Of a stretch of DNA of 64,000 nucleotides, positions 27,624 through 37,241 are shown piece by piece. Source of the DNA: a sulfur-oxidizing endosymbiont of Gigantopelta aegis (GTDB lineage: Bacteria > Pseudomonadota > Gammaproteobacteria > GRL18); contig NZ_JAEHGE010000001.1 in the NCBI RefSeq assembly GCF_016097415.1, positions 3,025,157-3,089,156 on the forward strand, given 5' to 3'. The position numbers and the translations under genes are program-made. The notes under the pieces were generated by a model. The model was not told where the DNA came from. It saw only the letters and a program-made list of their open reading frames with translations, and did not search any database. Numbering within the stretch: position 1 is the first letter of the stretch; each line of letters starts with the position of its first letter.

Positions 27624-28606
27624 AACGCTTTCTGGCTATTTTTCATGCCCGTAATATTGAGTTTATGCGTGATCGGGCAGCGCTGGCATGGGGACTTATT
27701 TTTCCTACCGCTCTCATGTTCGGCTTTGCCTTCTTGTTTTCAAGTGGCGATCAGACACTTTATAAAGTGGGTGTTGCAGGCAATATCGAACACCCTTTTA
27801 TGCACACTCAGTACATTAATTTTATTCCGGTGAAAAATCTGGAAACAGCCATTACAAAAGTAGAGCGGCATCAATTAGACTTATTAATTGCCCCGGAACA
27901 ATCACGCTATTGGGTTAATGCCAGCTCACCTGCCGGATATATTAGCGAGCAATTACTCAAAGTCAGTGGTGGTGAAACACTGCAACGCAGTCCTGTCAGC
28001 GGCAAAGAAGTTCGCTATATTGATTGGCTATTACCCGGTGTATTGGGCATGAATATGATGTTCAGTGCGCTATTCGGCATTGGTTTTGTGATTGTCCGTT
28101 ATCGCAAAAACGGGGTGCTAAAACGTTTGCGGGGCACGCCCTTATCTGCCACTGAGTTTTTACTGGCGCAAATTTTCTCGCGGCTATTATTGATTATTTT
28201 TGTCACCACCATCGTTTATATCGGCTGTGATCTTATCTTAGATTTCACCATGCACGGCTCTTATTTTAATTTATTTCTAGTCTTTAGCTTAGGTTCACTG
28301 GCTATGATTGCCTTCGGTTTACTCATTGCTTCGCGGCTAAAAAGTGACGAAGTCGCCGCCGGTATTACCAACGCCATATCTATTCCCATGATGCTCTTAT
28401 CCGGAGTATGGTTTTCATTGGAAGGCTCGCCATCCTGGGTCACATTTGTTTCGGATTTATTGCCTTTGACCCATGTCGTCGATGCCTCCCGCGCCATCAT
28501 GCTGGATGGCGCGGGACTATTGGATATTAGTCAGCATATTATTGCTCTGGCGGTCATGCTGGTGGTTTTTCTACTACTTGGTGTGAAGCTTTTTCGCTGG
28601 GAATAA
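27620..28606 (+). CDS. ABC-2 type transporter permease
   Basis: The 328-residue protein has one N-terminal membrane segment (LAWGLIFPTALMFGFAFLF), a periplasmic loop of about 100 residues, and five more membrane segments in the second half (MMFSALFGIGFVIV; LLLIIFVTTIVYIGC; FLVFSLGSLAMIAFGLLIA; ISIPMMLLSGVWF; ALAVMLVVFLLLGV). It contains the KRLRGTPLSATEFLLAQI coupling-helix motif typical of ABC-2 permeases. It is translationally coupled to the ATPase gene by ATGA overlap. The exported substrate cannot be told from the sequence. Confidence 0.92.
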   Translation: MKRFLAIFHARNIEFMRDRAALAWGLIFPTALMFGFAFLFSSGDQTLYKVGVAGNIEHPFMHTQYINFIPVKNLETAITKVERHQLDLLIAPEQSRYWVNASSPAGYISEQLLKVSGGETLQRSPVSGKEVRYIDWLLPGVLGMNMMFSALFGIGFVIVRYRKNGVLKRLRGTPLSATEFLLAQIFSRLLLIIFVTTIVYIGCDLILDFTMHGSYFNLFLVFSLGSLAMIAFGLLIASRLKSDEVAAGITNAISIPMMLLSGVWFSLEGSPSWVTFVSDLLPLTHVVDASRAIMLDGAGLLDISQHIIALAVMLVVFLLLGVKLFRWE

Positions 28607-28663
28607 TTCACTCACAATAATTTGAAGAACCATAAATTGCTATTTCAGTGCTGTAATTTCAGT

Positions 28664-28669
28664 TATAAT
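28664..28669 (+). promoter_or_regulatory. Possible -10 box upstream of purB
   Basis: TATAAT lies about 50 bp before the purB start in the gap after the permease gene. No good -35 hexamer is present at 16-18 bp, so the assignment rests on the -10 alone. Confidence 0.3.
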
Positions 28670-28700
28670 AGCGCCCAAATTCAACACATCTTATAGTTAA

Positions 28701-30089
<1,389 letters not shown>

Positions 30090-30159
30090 CACAAAGACGA
30101 AACGGAACAGATCAAGTAAGCCAATTTATCGTTACATTGGTAGGACTATGGTGATTGCT

Positions 30160-30236
30160 AGGATGTGGTGAGGAACGAACCGCATCAAAAACCTCTATTG
30201 AAAGCCATTGATGCGGTTCGTTCCTCACCACATCCT
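30160..30236. repeat. Perfect 29-bp stem-loop after purB
   Basis: AGGATGTGGTGAGGAACGAA at 30160 onward pairs without mismatch over 29 bp with 30208-30236, around a 19-base loop. No T-run follows, so it is not a textbook intrinsic terminator. The GAGGAACGAA core is shared with the inverted repeat at 23762-23869. It lies in the 269-bp gap between purB and the GNAT gene, in which I see no gene. Confidence 0.82.
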
Positions 30237-30358
30237 ACATCTGAAGCCTAAAGTAGGTTTGAACTGTCCCAAAAAGACTAGCAATAATAGAATGAACACT
30301 ATCCCTTCTATTATTGCTAACCAGTATTTTTTAATCAACATAGCAATTGAGACTTCTT

Positions 30359-30820
30359 ATGACAAGCAGTCAATTACAGCCGCCAATTTCTATCACCCCA
30401 GTCAACTGGCAAAGCCATCAAGAACAATTACAACACATTCGTGAAACCGTGTTTATTCAAGAGCAGAAAGTCCCCGTCAAATTAGAGTGGGATGGTTTGG
30501 ATGAACAAGCCCTGCATATTATTGCCATTGAAGAGAATAATCAACAGGCCATTGGCAGCGCTCGAATTTTGTTCACTGACTCCCATGCTCACATAGGTCG
30601 AATGGCGGTATTATCCGACTGGCGTGGACAAGGTATCGGTAGTCAAATATTGCAATGCTGTATCGAGCAATGCAGAAAAAAGCAGGTACAAAAAATCATT
30701 TTAAATGCGCAAGTCTATGTCATGGAATTTTATACCCAAGCCGATTTTAAAATCACTAGTGATGAATTTTTAGATGCCGGTATTGCGCATCGGGAAATGA
30801 CACTGGCATTAAATATCTAA
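30359..30820 (+). CDS. GNAT family N-acetyltransferase
   Basis: The 153-residue protein from the ATG at 30359 is a compact GNAT. VFIQEQKVPVKLEWDGLDEQA near the start matches the family that includes ElaA-like and yeast HPA2-like proteins. GSARILFTDSHAHIGRMAVLSDWRGQGIGSQIL contains the acetyl-CoA pyrophosphate loop (RGQGIGS), and VYVMEFYTQADFKI closes the fold. The acceptor is unknown. It is followed after 11 bp by the next gene and may act with it. Confidence 0.88.
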   Translation: MTSSQLQPPISITPVNWQSHQEQLQHIRETVFIQEQKVPVKLEWDGLDEQALHIIAIEENNQQAIGSARILFTDSHAHIGRMAVLSDWRGQGIGSQILQCCIEQCRKKQVQKIILNAQVYVMEFYTQADFKITSDEFLDAGIAHREMTLALNI

Positions 30821-30831
30821 GGATAACAAAG

Positions 30832-31341
30832 ATGGATCTCAGCAATTATATTTTAGGTGAAACAAATGAATTGATTGATGTGCAACTCAGGGATGAACTG
30901 CAACAATTAATCCTCGGCATGAGCCAACAGGCCAAGCATCGAATTCTTATCTTCAGTCATGCCCTGGATCAGCATTTATTTGATAACGATGCACTCTATG
31001 AGGCGATTAAAACACTCGCTATTGCTAGTCAGCGTACCTATATTAATATCCTTGTTCAGGATGCTCGTCCAATGACTCAACGAAGTCATCGACTATTAAC
31101 ACTGGCACAACGCCTCAGCAGCCACATCAAGCTAAAAATTACCGCCAAAGAACATAAAGATCGCTTAGACAATTTTATTATCATTGATGATCAAGCTTAT
31201 ATTGTGCAAAACAATCCGGAGCGTTATGAAGCCTATGGTAATTTTTATGAACCACTCAAAGCACGCTATCTGGAAGAGCAATTTACTGAACTCTGGGAGC
31301 GCGGTGTGATCGACAGCTCATTACGCCGTTTAAGTCTGTAA
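30832..31341 (+). CDS. Small cytosolic protein, possibly DUF7931/PLD-fold-like
   Basis: The 169-residue protein has no signal or membrane segment. Its pattern (HRILIFSHALDQHLFDNDAL near residue 43, INILVQDARPMTQRSHRLLTLAQRL, KLKITAKEHKDRLDNFIIIDDQAYIVQNNP, ending with RYLEEQFTELWERG) resembles one half of a phospholipase D-like fold without the HKD catalytic motif. I believe this is the DUF7931 family often found beside this GNAT in gammaproteobacteria, but I cannot check it. The tight spacing to the GNAT gene implies a shared transcript. Confidence 0.68.
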   Translation: MDLSNYILGETNELIDVQLRDELQQLILGMSQQAKHRILIFSHALDQHLFDNDALYEAIKTLAIASQRTYINILVQDARPMTQRSHRLLTLAQRLSSHIKLKITAKEHKDRLDNFIIIDDQAYIVQNNPERYEAYGNFYEPLKARYLEEQFTELWERGVIDSSLRRLSL

Positions 31342-31391
31342 TTTTTGTGCTAAAATGAAGCACAGGTAAAGAAGCGATTAAAGGTATTAAA

Positions 31392-32288
31392 ATGATCAAA
31401 ATCAAATTAAAGTGGTTCACTATCACGACACAAACTTTAATTTTAATTTCGTCGCTACTCCTAATCACAGCCCCATCATGGGCTGAATCTAATTTTAGAA
31501 CCTTTCAGACTCAACAACATGCCCAAGGCCTAATCGACACCATTGCGCCCTTATATGGCAATCAAGCACGCTTTAGTGCTAAAAATAATACTTTAATCGT
31601 CAAAGCACCCGTTGCCATTTTAAATGAAATTGAACAACTGCTCAAAGAATTAGACAGGCCATCACGCAATCTATTAATTGAAGTCGCTAGTTCATTGGAT
31701 GGTGGTGGCAACTATCAACAAGACAGTATCGAAGGGCGTATAAAAATCGGTAATAATACCGTTATTAAAAACCGGGCTCCAGCCCATGAGCAACCCAATG
31801 CTTCTATTCGTTATACTAAAGATGGTTCGGTCATAAAAACCACTCATACTCGCCGTAGTAATACCCGAAATAATCCCAACAATTTTAAAGTCCGCACGAC
31901 AGAAGGTCGTTGGGCATTTATACAAACAGGTCAGCAAGTGCCCTATTACAATCGCTCACCCTATCCTTATGGCTCTGGTTATGGCTATGGACAAAACTCA
32001 GTGCAATTTGCGGATGTCACTTCGGGCTTTGAAGTTTTTCCCCTACTCAACGGCGAACAAGTGACTTTAAAAGTTCGTCCTAAAAATCGCTCCATGAACC
32101 GTGAATACCCCGGTCGTATTGATACCCGCTCAATGGAAACCATTGTTTCTGGCCGATTGTGCGAATGGATTTATTTAGGCGGTGCCAGTAATCAAATTAA
32201 TGAGCAGAGTAGTGGGACATTACATTCCACCAAACGCTATTCAAATCAGGACGCTAATTACCGTATTAGAGTCAATCTTATTAACTAA
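31392..32288 (+). CDS. Secreted protein with a secretin-N-like domain
   Basis: The 298-residue product has a signal peptide (LILISSLLLITAPSWAES). An N-terminal domain follows, patterned like the NolW/secretin N-domain: HAQGLIDTIAPLYGNQARFSAKNNTLIVKAPVAILNEIEQLLKELDRPSRNLLIEV. After that come a Gly/Tyr-rich segment (YPYGSGYGYGQ) and a beta-rich C-terminal part (GFEVFPLLNGEQVTLKVRP). It lacks the secretin gate and barrel, so it is not a secretin itself. It may be an isolated periplasmic adaptor. It lies 50 bp after the preceding gene and 38 bp before ppx. Confidence 0.78.
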   Translation: MIKIKLKWFTITTQTLILISSLLLITAPSWAESNFRTFQTQQHAQGLIDTIAPLYGNQARFSAKNNTLIVKAPVAILNEIEQLLKELDRPSRNLLIEVASSLDGGGNYQQDSIEGRIKIGNNTVIKNRAPAHEQPNASIRYTKDGSVIKTTHTRRSNTRNNPNNFKVRTTEGRWAFIQTGQQVPYYNRSPYPYGSGYGYGQNSVQFADVTSGFEVFPLLNGEQVTLKVRPKNRSMNREYPGRIDTRSMETIVSGRLCEWIYLGGASNQINEQSSGTLHSTKRYSNQDANYRIRVNLIN

Positions 32289-32326
32289 ATGGGGACTTAG
32301 CCCCCCTAGCTCAGAGCACTAACAAC

Positions 32327-33856
32327 TTGATAGACAACAATCCCTCTGAAGTGCAAAAAGAAATTTTTGCCGCCATCGATTTAGGCTCCAATAGCTTTCA
32401 TTTAATTGTTGCCGAATTAAAAAATGATCAACTGCTTATTATTGATCGTATGAAAGAAATGGTCAGACTCGCTTCTGGTTTAAATGATAAAGGCAAGCTT
32501 TCTAAAGAAGCACAACAAATAGGCTTGGACTGTCTGGCCCGTTTTGGCCAACGCTTAAAAAATATTCCACCACAAAATATCCGTATCGTCGGCACCAACA
32601 CCTTGCGTAAAGCAAAAAATGGTGCAAAATTTATTGCGCAGGCAGAAAAATACCTTAATCATTCCATCGAAGTTGTCGCCGGACGAGAAGAAGCACGACT
32701 CATTTATTTAGGCGTTGCCCATAGTCAATCAGACAATAGTGAAAACCGTTTAGTCATTGATATTGGTGGTGGTAGTACAGAATTTATTATTGGTCAGGGC
32801 TTTAGTCCCAGCTATACCGAAAGTTTACACATGGGCTGTGTCAGTATGACCATCAAAGCTTTTGCCGATGGCAAACTCAGTGAGAATAATTTTAAAATTG
32901 CCGAACTTTATGCTCGTCTGGAATTACAAACCATAAAAAACACCTATCGCAATGTCGGCTGGACTTATGCAACTGGTGCATCCGGTACCATTAAAGCCAT
33001 TGGCAAAGTCCTCCGCGCCCATCATGACAGCAAAGAAACCACCGAAGCCTATCCAGGAATTACCACCAAGGGTTTAAAATGGCTGATTAAAGAAATGATC
33101 GGCCAGGAGTCTATCGACTCATTGGAAATCGAAGGACTTAACATTGAACGACAGGCTATTTTCTGTGGTGGTGTCGCGGTACTCTACGCAGCCTTTAAAG
33201 TATTAAAAATCACTGCCATGAATGTGTCTGATAGTGCCTTGCGTGAAGGTGTAATCTACGACCTGCAAGGACGTTTAAGCCACGAAGATGTACGTCAACG
33301 CACCATCAATCATTTACTCAAACAATACCATGTGGATACTCGACAGGCTTTAGAAGTCAAAAACACGCTAAATCATTTATACCAGCAAGTTCAGGAACAA
33401 TGGGGCATACAACAATTTTCCAGTGAACAAACCTTAAAATGGATTGCCAGCCTACATGAAGTCGGCCTATCCATTGCCCACAACCAATACCATAAGCATG
33501 GTGCTTATATTATTGAAAATTCAGATCTACCCGGTTTCTCTCGCCAGGAACAACACCGTCTAGCCTTACTCATTCGTGCCCAGCGCAGAAAATTTCCTAA
33601 ACAGGATTTTAAAACACTGACGAAGGGCTGCAAGCAATCCGTCACTTATTTGGCCATACTCTTACGCTTGAGTATTTTATTACACCGGGATCGCAGTGAA
33701 AATGCCTTACCAGAAATAAAAGCAATCGCCACAGAACAAGCAATCACTTTATATTTTCCTAATGACTTTTTTGAACTGCATCCTTTAACATTGGTCGATT
33801 TACAACAAGAAGCAGATTATCTTAAAACCATTAAGTTTTCCTTGGCACTCGATTAA
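32327..33856 (+). CDS. ppx: Exopolyphosphatase (Ppx/GppA family)
   Basis: The enzyme removes terminal phosphates from polyphosphate chains. The 509-residue protein has the ASKHA phosphate-1 motif FAAIDLGSNSFHLIVAE, the phosphate-2 motif RLVIDIGGGSTEFIIG near residue 142, and the C-terminal HD-like helical domain (IASLHEVGLSIAHNQYHKHGAYII). No ATG lies early enough; the TTG at 32327 or a GTG at 32349 must start it, and neither has a clear ribosome site. Pairing with ppk1 only 33 bp downstream supports Ppx over GppA. Confidence 0.93.
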   Translation: MIDNNPSEVQKEIFAAIDLGSNSFHLIVAELKNDQLLIIDRMKEMVRLASGLNDKGKLSKEAQQIGLDCLARFGQRLKNIPPQNIRIVGTNTLRKAKNGAKFIAQAEKYLNHSIEVVAGREEARLIYLGVAHSQSDNSENRLVIDIGGGSTEFIIGQGFSPSYTESLHMGCVSMTIKAFADGKLSENNFKIAELYARLELQTIKNTYRNVGWTYATGASGTIKAIGKVLRAHHDSKETTEAYPGITTKGLKWLIKEMIGQESIDSLEIEGLNIERQAIFCGGVAVLYAAFKVLKITAMNVSDSALREGVIYDLQGRLSHEDVRQRTINHLLKQYHVDTRQALEVKNTLNHLYQQVQEQWGIQQFSSEQTLKWIASLHEVGLSIAHNQYHKHGAYIIENSDLPGFSRQEQHRLALLIRAQRRKFPKQDFKTLTKGCKQSVTYLAILLRLSILLHRDRSENALPEIKAIATEQAITLYFPNDFFELHPLTLVDLQQEADYLKTIKFSLALD

Positions 33857-33889
33857 ATTTTTTTAAAAATACCATAGGCTTTTACTACA

Positions 33890-36043
33890 ATGTCTCCACA
33901 TACAATTACCGCATTAAACTCTGATGACGATGAAATTAATTTAAAAAATCCGGAATATTTTATCAATCGTGAACTCAGCTTATTAGAGTTTAATCGCCGG
34001 GTACTGGATCTTGCAAAAAATGAAGACATTCCTTTTCTGGAACGTTTATTGTATTTATGTATTTCAAGTTCTAATCTCGATGAGTTTTTTGAGGTGCGGG
34101 CAGCAGGCGTTAAGCAACAAATTAATTTGAATATTCCCGCTTCCGGTGCTGATAATATGACGCCAGAAGAAGTGATGAAAAATATCGGTTTAACCGCACA
34201 GGAGTTAGTCAAAGAACAATACCGAGTGCTGCATGAAATTATATTGCCCGGCTTTGAAGAAATCGATGTGCGTTTTACCCGACGTGAATCCTGGAATGAA
34301 GAACAGGCCAAATGGGTGAAAGAATATTTTGAAAATCAATTACTCCCGGTTATTAGTCCCTTGGGTTTAGATCCGGCACACCCCTTTCCTAAAGTCATGA
34401 ACAAAAGTTTAAACTTTATCGTTTCACTCGAAGGCAAAGATGCCTTTGGGCGGGATAGTGGCTTAGCGGTGGTACAAGCCCCTCGTTCCCTACCCCGCAT
34501 AGTTAGCTTTCCTGATGATATTGCCACCTGTGAGCATGAATTTATCTTTCTCTCCTCCATTATTCACACCCATGTCAGCATGATGTTTCCAGGTATGAAG
34601 GCAACCGGATGCTATCAATTTCGGGTTACGCGTAATAGTGAATTATTTGTTGATGATGAAGAGGTTGATGATTTACTCAGAGCCCTAAAAGGCGAACTAC
34701 CACAGCGCCGCTTCGGTGATGCTGTACGCTTGGAAGTAGCCGATAACTGCCCGCAGAATATGATTGAATATTTACTCAAACAAGTAAATCTCAGCTGGGA
34801 TGATTTATATCAGGTCAATGGGCCGGTCAATTTGGAACGCCTTAAAGAAGTTTATTCATTGGTCAACAAACCGGCGCTGAGATTCCCGTTTTTCTCACCG
34901 GGCAAGCCCTCAGCCTTAAAGAATAGCAATTTATTTGAGAGTATTCGCCAAAATGATATTCTCTTACACCACCCCTATGAGTCCTTCACACCCATCGTCA
35001 AGCTATTACAGCAATCAGCCAATGATCCTAAAGTACTCGCCATTAAACAGACCCTCTACCGCACGGGTAGCGATTCTGCCATTGTTAAAGCACTGGTTGA
35101 TGCAGCCAAAGCAGGCAAAGAAGTCACGGTTGTTATCGAACTACGCGCACGCTTTGATGAAGCAGCCAACATTGGTCTGGCCACAGTTTTACAAAAAGCC
35201 GGTGCGCACGTGGTTTATGGTATCGTTGGCTTAAAGACCCATGCCAAAATGCTCTTGATTATTCGCCGTGAAGGACAAAGTATTCGTCGCTATGCACACC
35301 TCGGAACAGGCAACTATCATGCGGGCACTGCCCGTTTGTATACGGATTATGGTTTACTGACCTCCGATCCCACAATGACCGAAGATGTGCATAAGTTATT
35401 TTTACAATTAACAGGCCTAGGTAAGATTGTAAAACTAAAAAAATTATTACAATCCCCTTTTACTTTACACGGCACGATGATGGATTATATTCAACGTGAA
35501 ATTGATCATATCAAAGTGGGCAAGCCTGCACGTATTATTGTGAAGATGAATTCATTGGTTGAGCCACAGATCATCTCTAAACTCTATGAAGCATCTCAGG
35601 CTGGAATAAAAATTGATTTAATCATTCGCGGCGTCTGTTGTTTACGCCCAGGCATTAAAGATGTATCCGAGAATATTACCGTCCGTTCTATTATTGGTCG
35701 TTTTCTGGAACATACTCGAATTTTTTATTTTCAAAATGCACAAAGCACCGACGACAAATTTGACCCAAAAACAAGTCTCGACTCTGCGGTGTTATTATTG
35801 AGTAGTGCTGACTGGATGAACCGTAACTTTTTTAAGCGCGTGGAAGCGTGTTTTCCTATCGAAGAGAAAAAGCTCAAGAAACGTTTATTTGAAGAGTTGC
35901 AAATACACTTGGAAGATAATTCGCAAGCTTGGATATTGGATCAGAAAGGCCAATATAATCTGATTCAAATTGATGAAACAGAGGAAAAGTTTTTTGCTCA
36001 AAAAGCTTTATTAAAAGCAATGTCAAAATTGGCAATGAATTAA
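33890..36043 (+). CDS. ppk1: Polyphosphate kinase 1
   Basis: Ppk1 makes polyphosphate from ATP through a phosphohistidine intermediate. The 717-residue protein has the N-domain opening PEYFINRELSLLEFNRRVL, the ALKGELPQRRFGDAVRLEV segment, ALVDAAKAGKEVTVVIELRARFDE, and the catalytic His at about residue 451 in GLKTHAKMLLIIRR. These are followed by YAHLGTGNYHAGTARLYTDYG and the C2 domain. It is downstream of ppx and ends at a strong hairpin terminator. Confidence 0.97.
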   Translation: MSPHTITALNSDDDEINLKNPEYFINRELSLLEFNRRVLDLAKNEDIPFLERLLYLCISSSNLDEFFEVRAAGVKQQINLNIPASGADNMTPEEVMKNIGLTAQELVKEQYRVLHEIILPGFEEIDVRFTRRESWNEEQAKWVKEYFENQLLPVISPLGLDPAHPFPKVMNKSLNFIVSLEGKDAFGRDSGLAVVQAPRSLPRIVSFPDDIATCEHEFIFLSSIIHTHVSMMFPGMKATGCYQFRVTRNSELFVDDEEVDDLLRALKGELPQRRFGDAVRLEVADNCPQNMIEYLLKQVNLSWDDLYQVNGPVNLERLKEVYSLVNKPALRFPFFSPGKPSALKNSNLFESIRQNDILLHHPYESFTPIVKLLQQSANDPKVLAIKQTLYRTGSDSAIVKALVDAAKAGKEVTVVIELRARFDEAANIGLATVLQKAGAHVVYGIVGLKTHAKMLLIIRREGQSIRRYAHLGTGNYHAGTARLYTDYGLLTSDPTMTEDVHKLFLQLTGLGKIVKLKKLLQSPFTLHGTMMDYIQREIDHIKVGKPARIIVKMNSLVEPQIISKLYEASQAGIKIDLIIRGVCCLRPGIKDVSENITVRSIIGRFLEHTRIFYFQNAQSTDDKFDPKTSLDSAVLLLSSADWMNRNFFKRVEACFPIEEKKLKKRLFEELQIHLEDNSQAWILDQKGQYNLIQIDETEEKFFAQKALLKAMSKLAMN

Positions 36044-36068
36044 TCGCTAAGAAAAATCACAAAAAAAA

Positions 36069-36096
36069 GGGTTAAGCATCTGCTTAACCCTTTTTT
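36069..36096. terminator. Bidirectional intrinsic terminator between ppk1 and the H1-like gene
   Basis: GGGTTAAGCA-TC-TGCTTAACCC is a perfect 10-bp stem followed by TTTTTT. An A8 run lies on the other side, so it can stop transcription arriving from ppk1 (plus strand) and from the convergent histone-like gene (minus strand). Confidence 0.93.
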
Positions 36097-36118
36097 GTCT
36101 TTAGCGTTTAAAAGAAAT

Positions 36119-36745
36119 TTAACTAGAAGTTTTAGCCGCTTTCTTTTTTGCTATTGCTGCTTTTTTTCTGGCTCTCGCCGCAGCAACTTTGTTTCTAGCT
36201 TGTGCTTTTTGTTTGGCCGCTAATTTTCTTAAGTAATCTTTTTCCCATTTCGCTGCAAATACAGCAATGGCTTTATCTTTCAATGCAATCATCTTTGCCA
36301 TTTCAGCAGCCATTGCTTCATGACCTTTAACCGCAGCGTATTGTGCAGTTAATTTCCCAGCCGCTTCTTTTTGTTTTGCTTTTAATGCAACAACACGTGC
36401 TTTAGCTTTAACCGCTGCATTTTTTTGTGCAGGGCGTTTTGTTTGTGCTGCTTTTGCAATAGCTGCTTTTGCTTTATCCGTAGCGGCGCTAACAGCACTG
36501 ATTGCTTTGCTTAATGCAATAGATGCTTTATCAGCTGCTGAAATTGCTTGAGTATGTTCTTTCGTTAAAGTAGCGCTTGCAACAACGACTGTAGTTTTTG
36601 CAGCTTTCTTTTTAACGACTACTTTTCTTTTTTTCTTTCTAGCGACTGTTTTATTATTTACAGCGGCTTTTGCCTTAGCTATTTTAGGCTTAGCAACTTT
36701 TGCTCTAGCTTTCTTTTTTATTGCAACTTTTTTCTTTACAGCCAT
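36119..36745 (-). CDS. Histone H1-like Lys/Ala-rich DNA-binding protein
   Basis: The start is the ATG at 36745, with GAGGTG nine bases upstream; an in-frame ATG at 36760 has none. The 208-residue product is almost entirely Lys, Ala, Val and Arg. It has PAKKAA-like clusters at both ends (MAVKKKVAIKKKARAK; ARKKAAIAKKKAAK) and a middle coiled-coil-like helix (KEHTQAISAADKASIALSKAISAVSAATDKA). It resembles the AlgP/H1-like nucleoid proteins of gammaproteobacteria and should bind DNA non-specifically. It follows the HPt gene on the same strand with a 103-bp gap. Confidence 0.8.
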   Translation of the reverse strand: MAVKKKVAIKKKARAKVAKPKIAKAKAAVNNKTVARKKKRKVVVKKKAAKTTVVVASATLTKEHTQAISAADKASIALSKAISAVSAATDKAKAAIAKAAQTKRPAQKNAAVKAKARVVALKAKQKEAAGKLTAQYAAVKGHEAMAAEMAKMIALKDKAIAVFAAKWEKDYLRKLAAKQKAQARNKVAAARARKKAAIAKKKAAKTSS

Positions 36746-36848
36746 GATAAAACACCTCAACGATTATGGAACATGTAATTATATACTGCAAATCATATAG
36801 TTACAAATTTACCTGCAAAAAAAAGCAAAAAATATTAAAAAAAACAAG

Positions 36849-37178
36849 CTAAAAATTATCTTTTAATACTTTTTTTGCAACATCATAGTCACTAATAATT
36901 TTTTCTAAATCATTAATGGCATCTTCCAGAGAACCTTCAGATGCTTTATGTTCTAAAACGCGACAACTTTCCGATAAAACATTAACTCCGAGGTTTGCAC
37001 TACTGCCTTTTAGGGTATGAGCAATACGTCGTGTTTCCTCTATGTTAAAAGTATCAATTGCTGTTTTTAGTTTGTCAATCTGCGTTTGACCATCAGCAAT
37101 AAACACCGTAATCAGCTCATCAAAATCATCTTCCATTAGCTCTTTTAATTCATTTAAAGTATTAAGATCAACTGACAT
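36849..37178 (-). CDS. HPt domain phosphotransfer protein (HptB-like)
   Basis: The 109-residue single-domain protein carries the phospho-accepting His54 in RRIAHTLKGSSANLG within a four-helix bundle pattern. It would pass phosphate from hybrid kinases to a receiver, here most likely that of the neighbouring receiver-phosphatase. Its position after STAS and receiver-PP2C-HATPase genes matches hptB in the Pseudomonas HptB-HsbR-HsbA set. Confidence 0.88.
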   Translation of the reverse strand: MSVDLNTLNELKELMEDDFDELITVFIADGQTQIDKLKTAIDTFNIEETRRIAHTLKGSSANLGVNVLSESCRVLEHKASEGSLEDAINDLEKIISDYDVAKKVLKDNF

Positions 37179-37241
37179 AATTATTCCATCTATTTAAGTA
37201 TTATTGACAAATTATCACGTGAACACTTTTCTCTCACGTTT

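Noticed and set aside
31692..31937. Antisense open frames over the secretin-N-like gene and others across the window
   Set aside because: They lie opposite well-supported genes, have no ribosome sites or family motifs, and use codons dictated by the sense strand.
36069..36096. Repeat-family palindrome
   Set aside because: The stem is followed by a T6 run and preceded by A8 and does not match the other repeat families. It is an intrinsic terminator.
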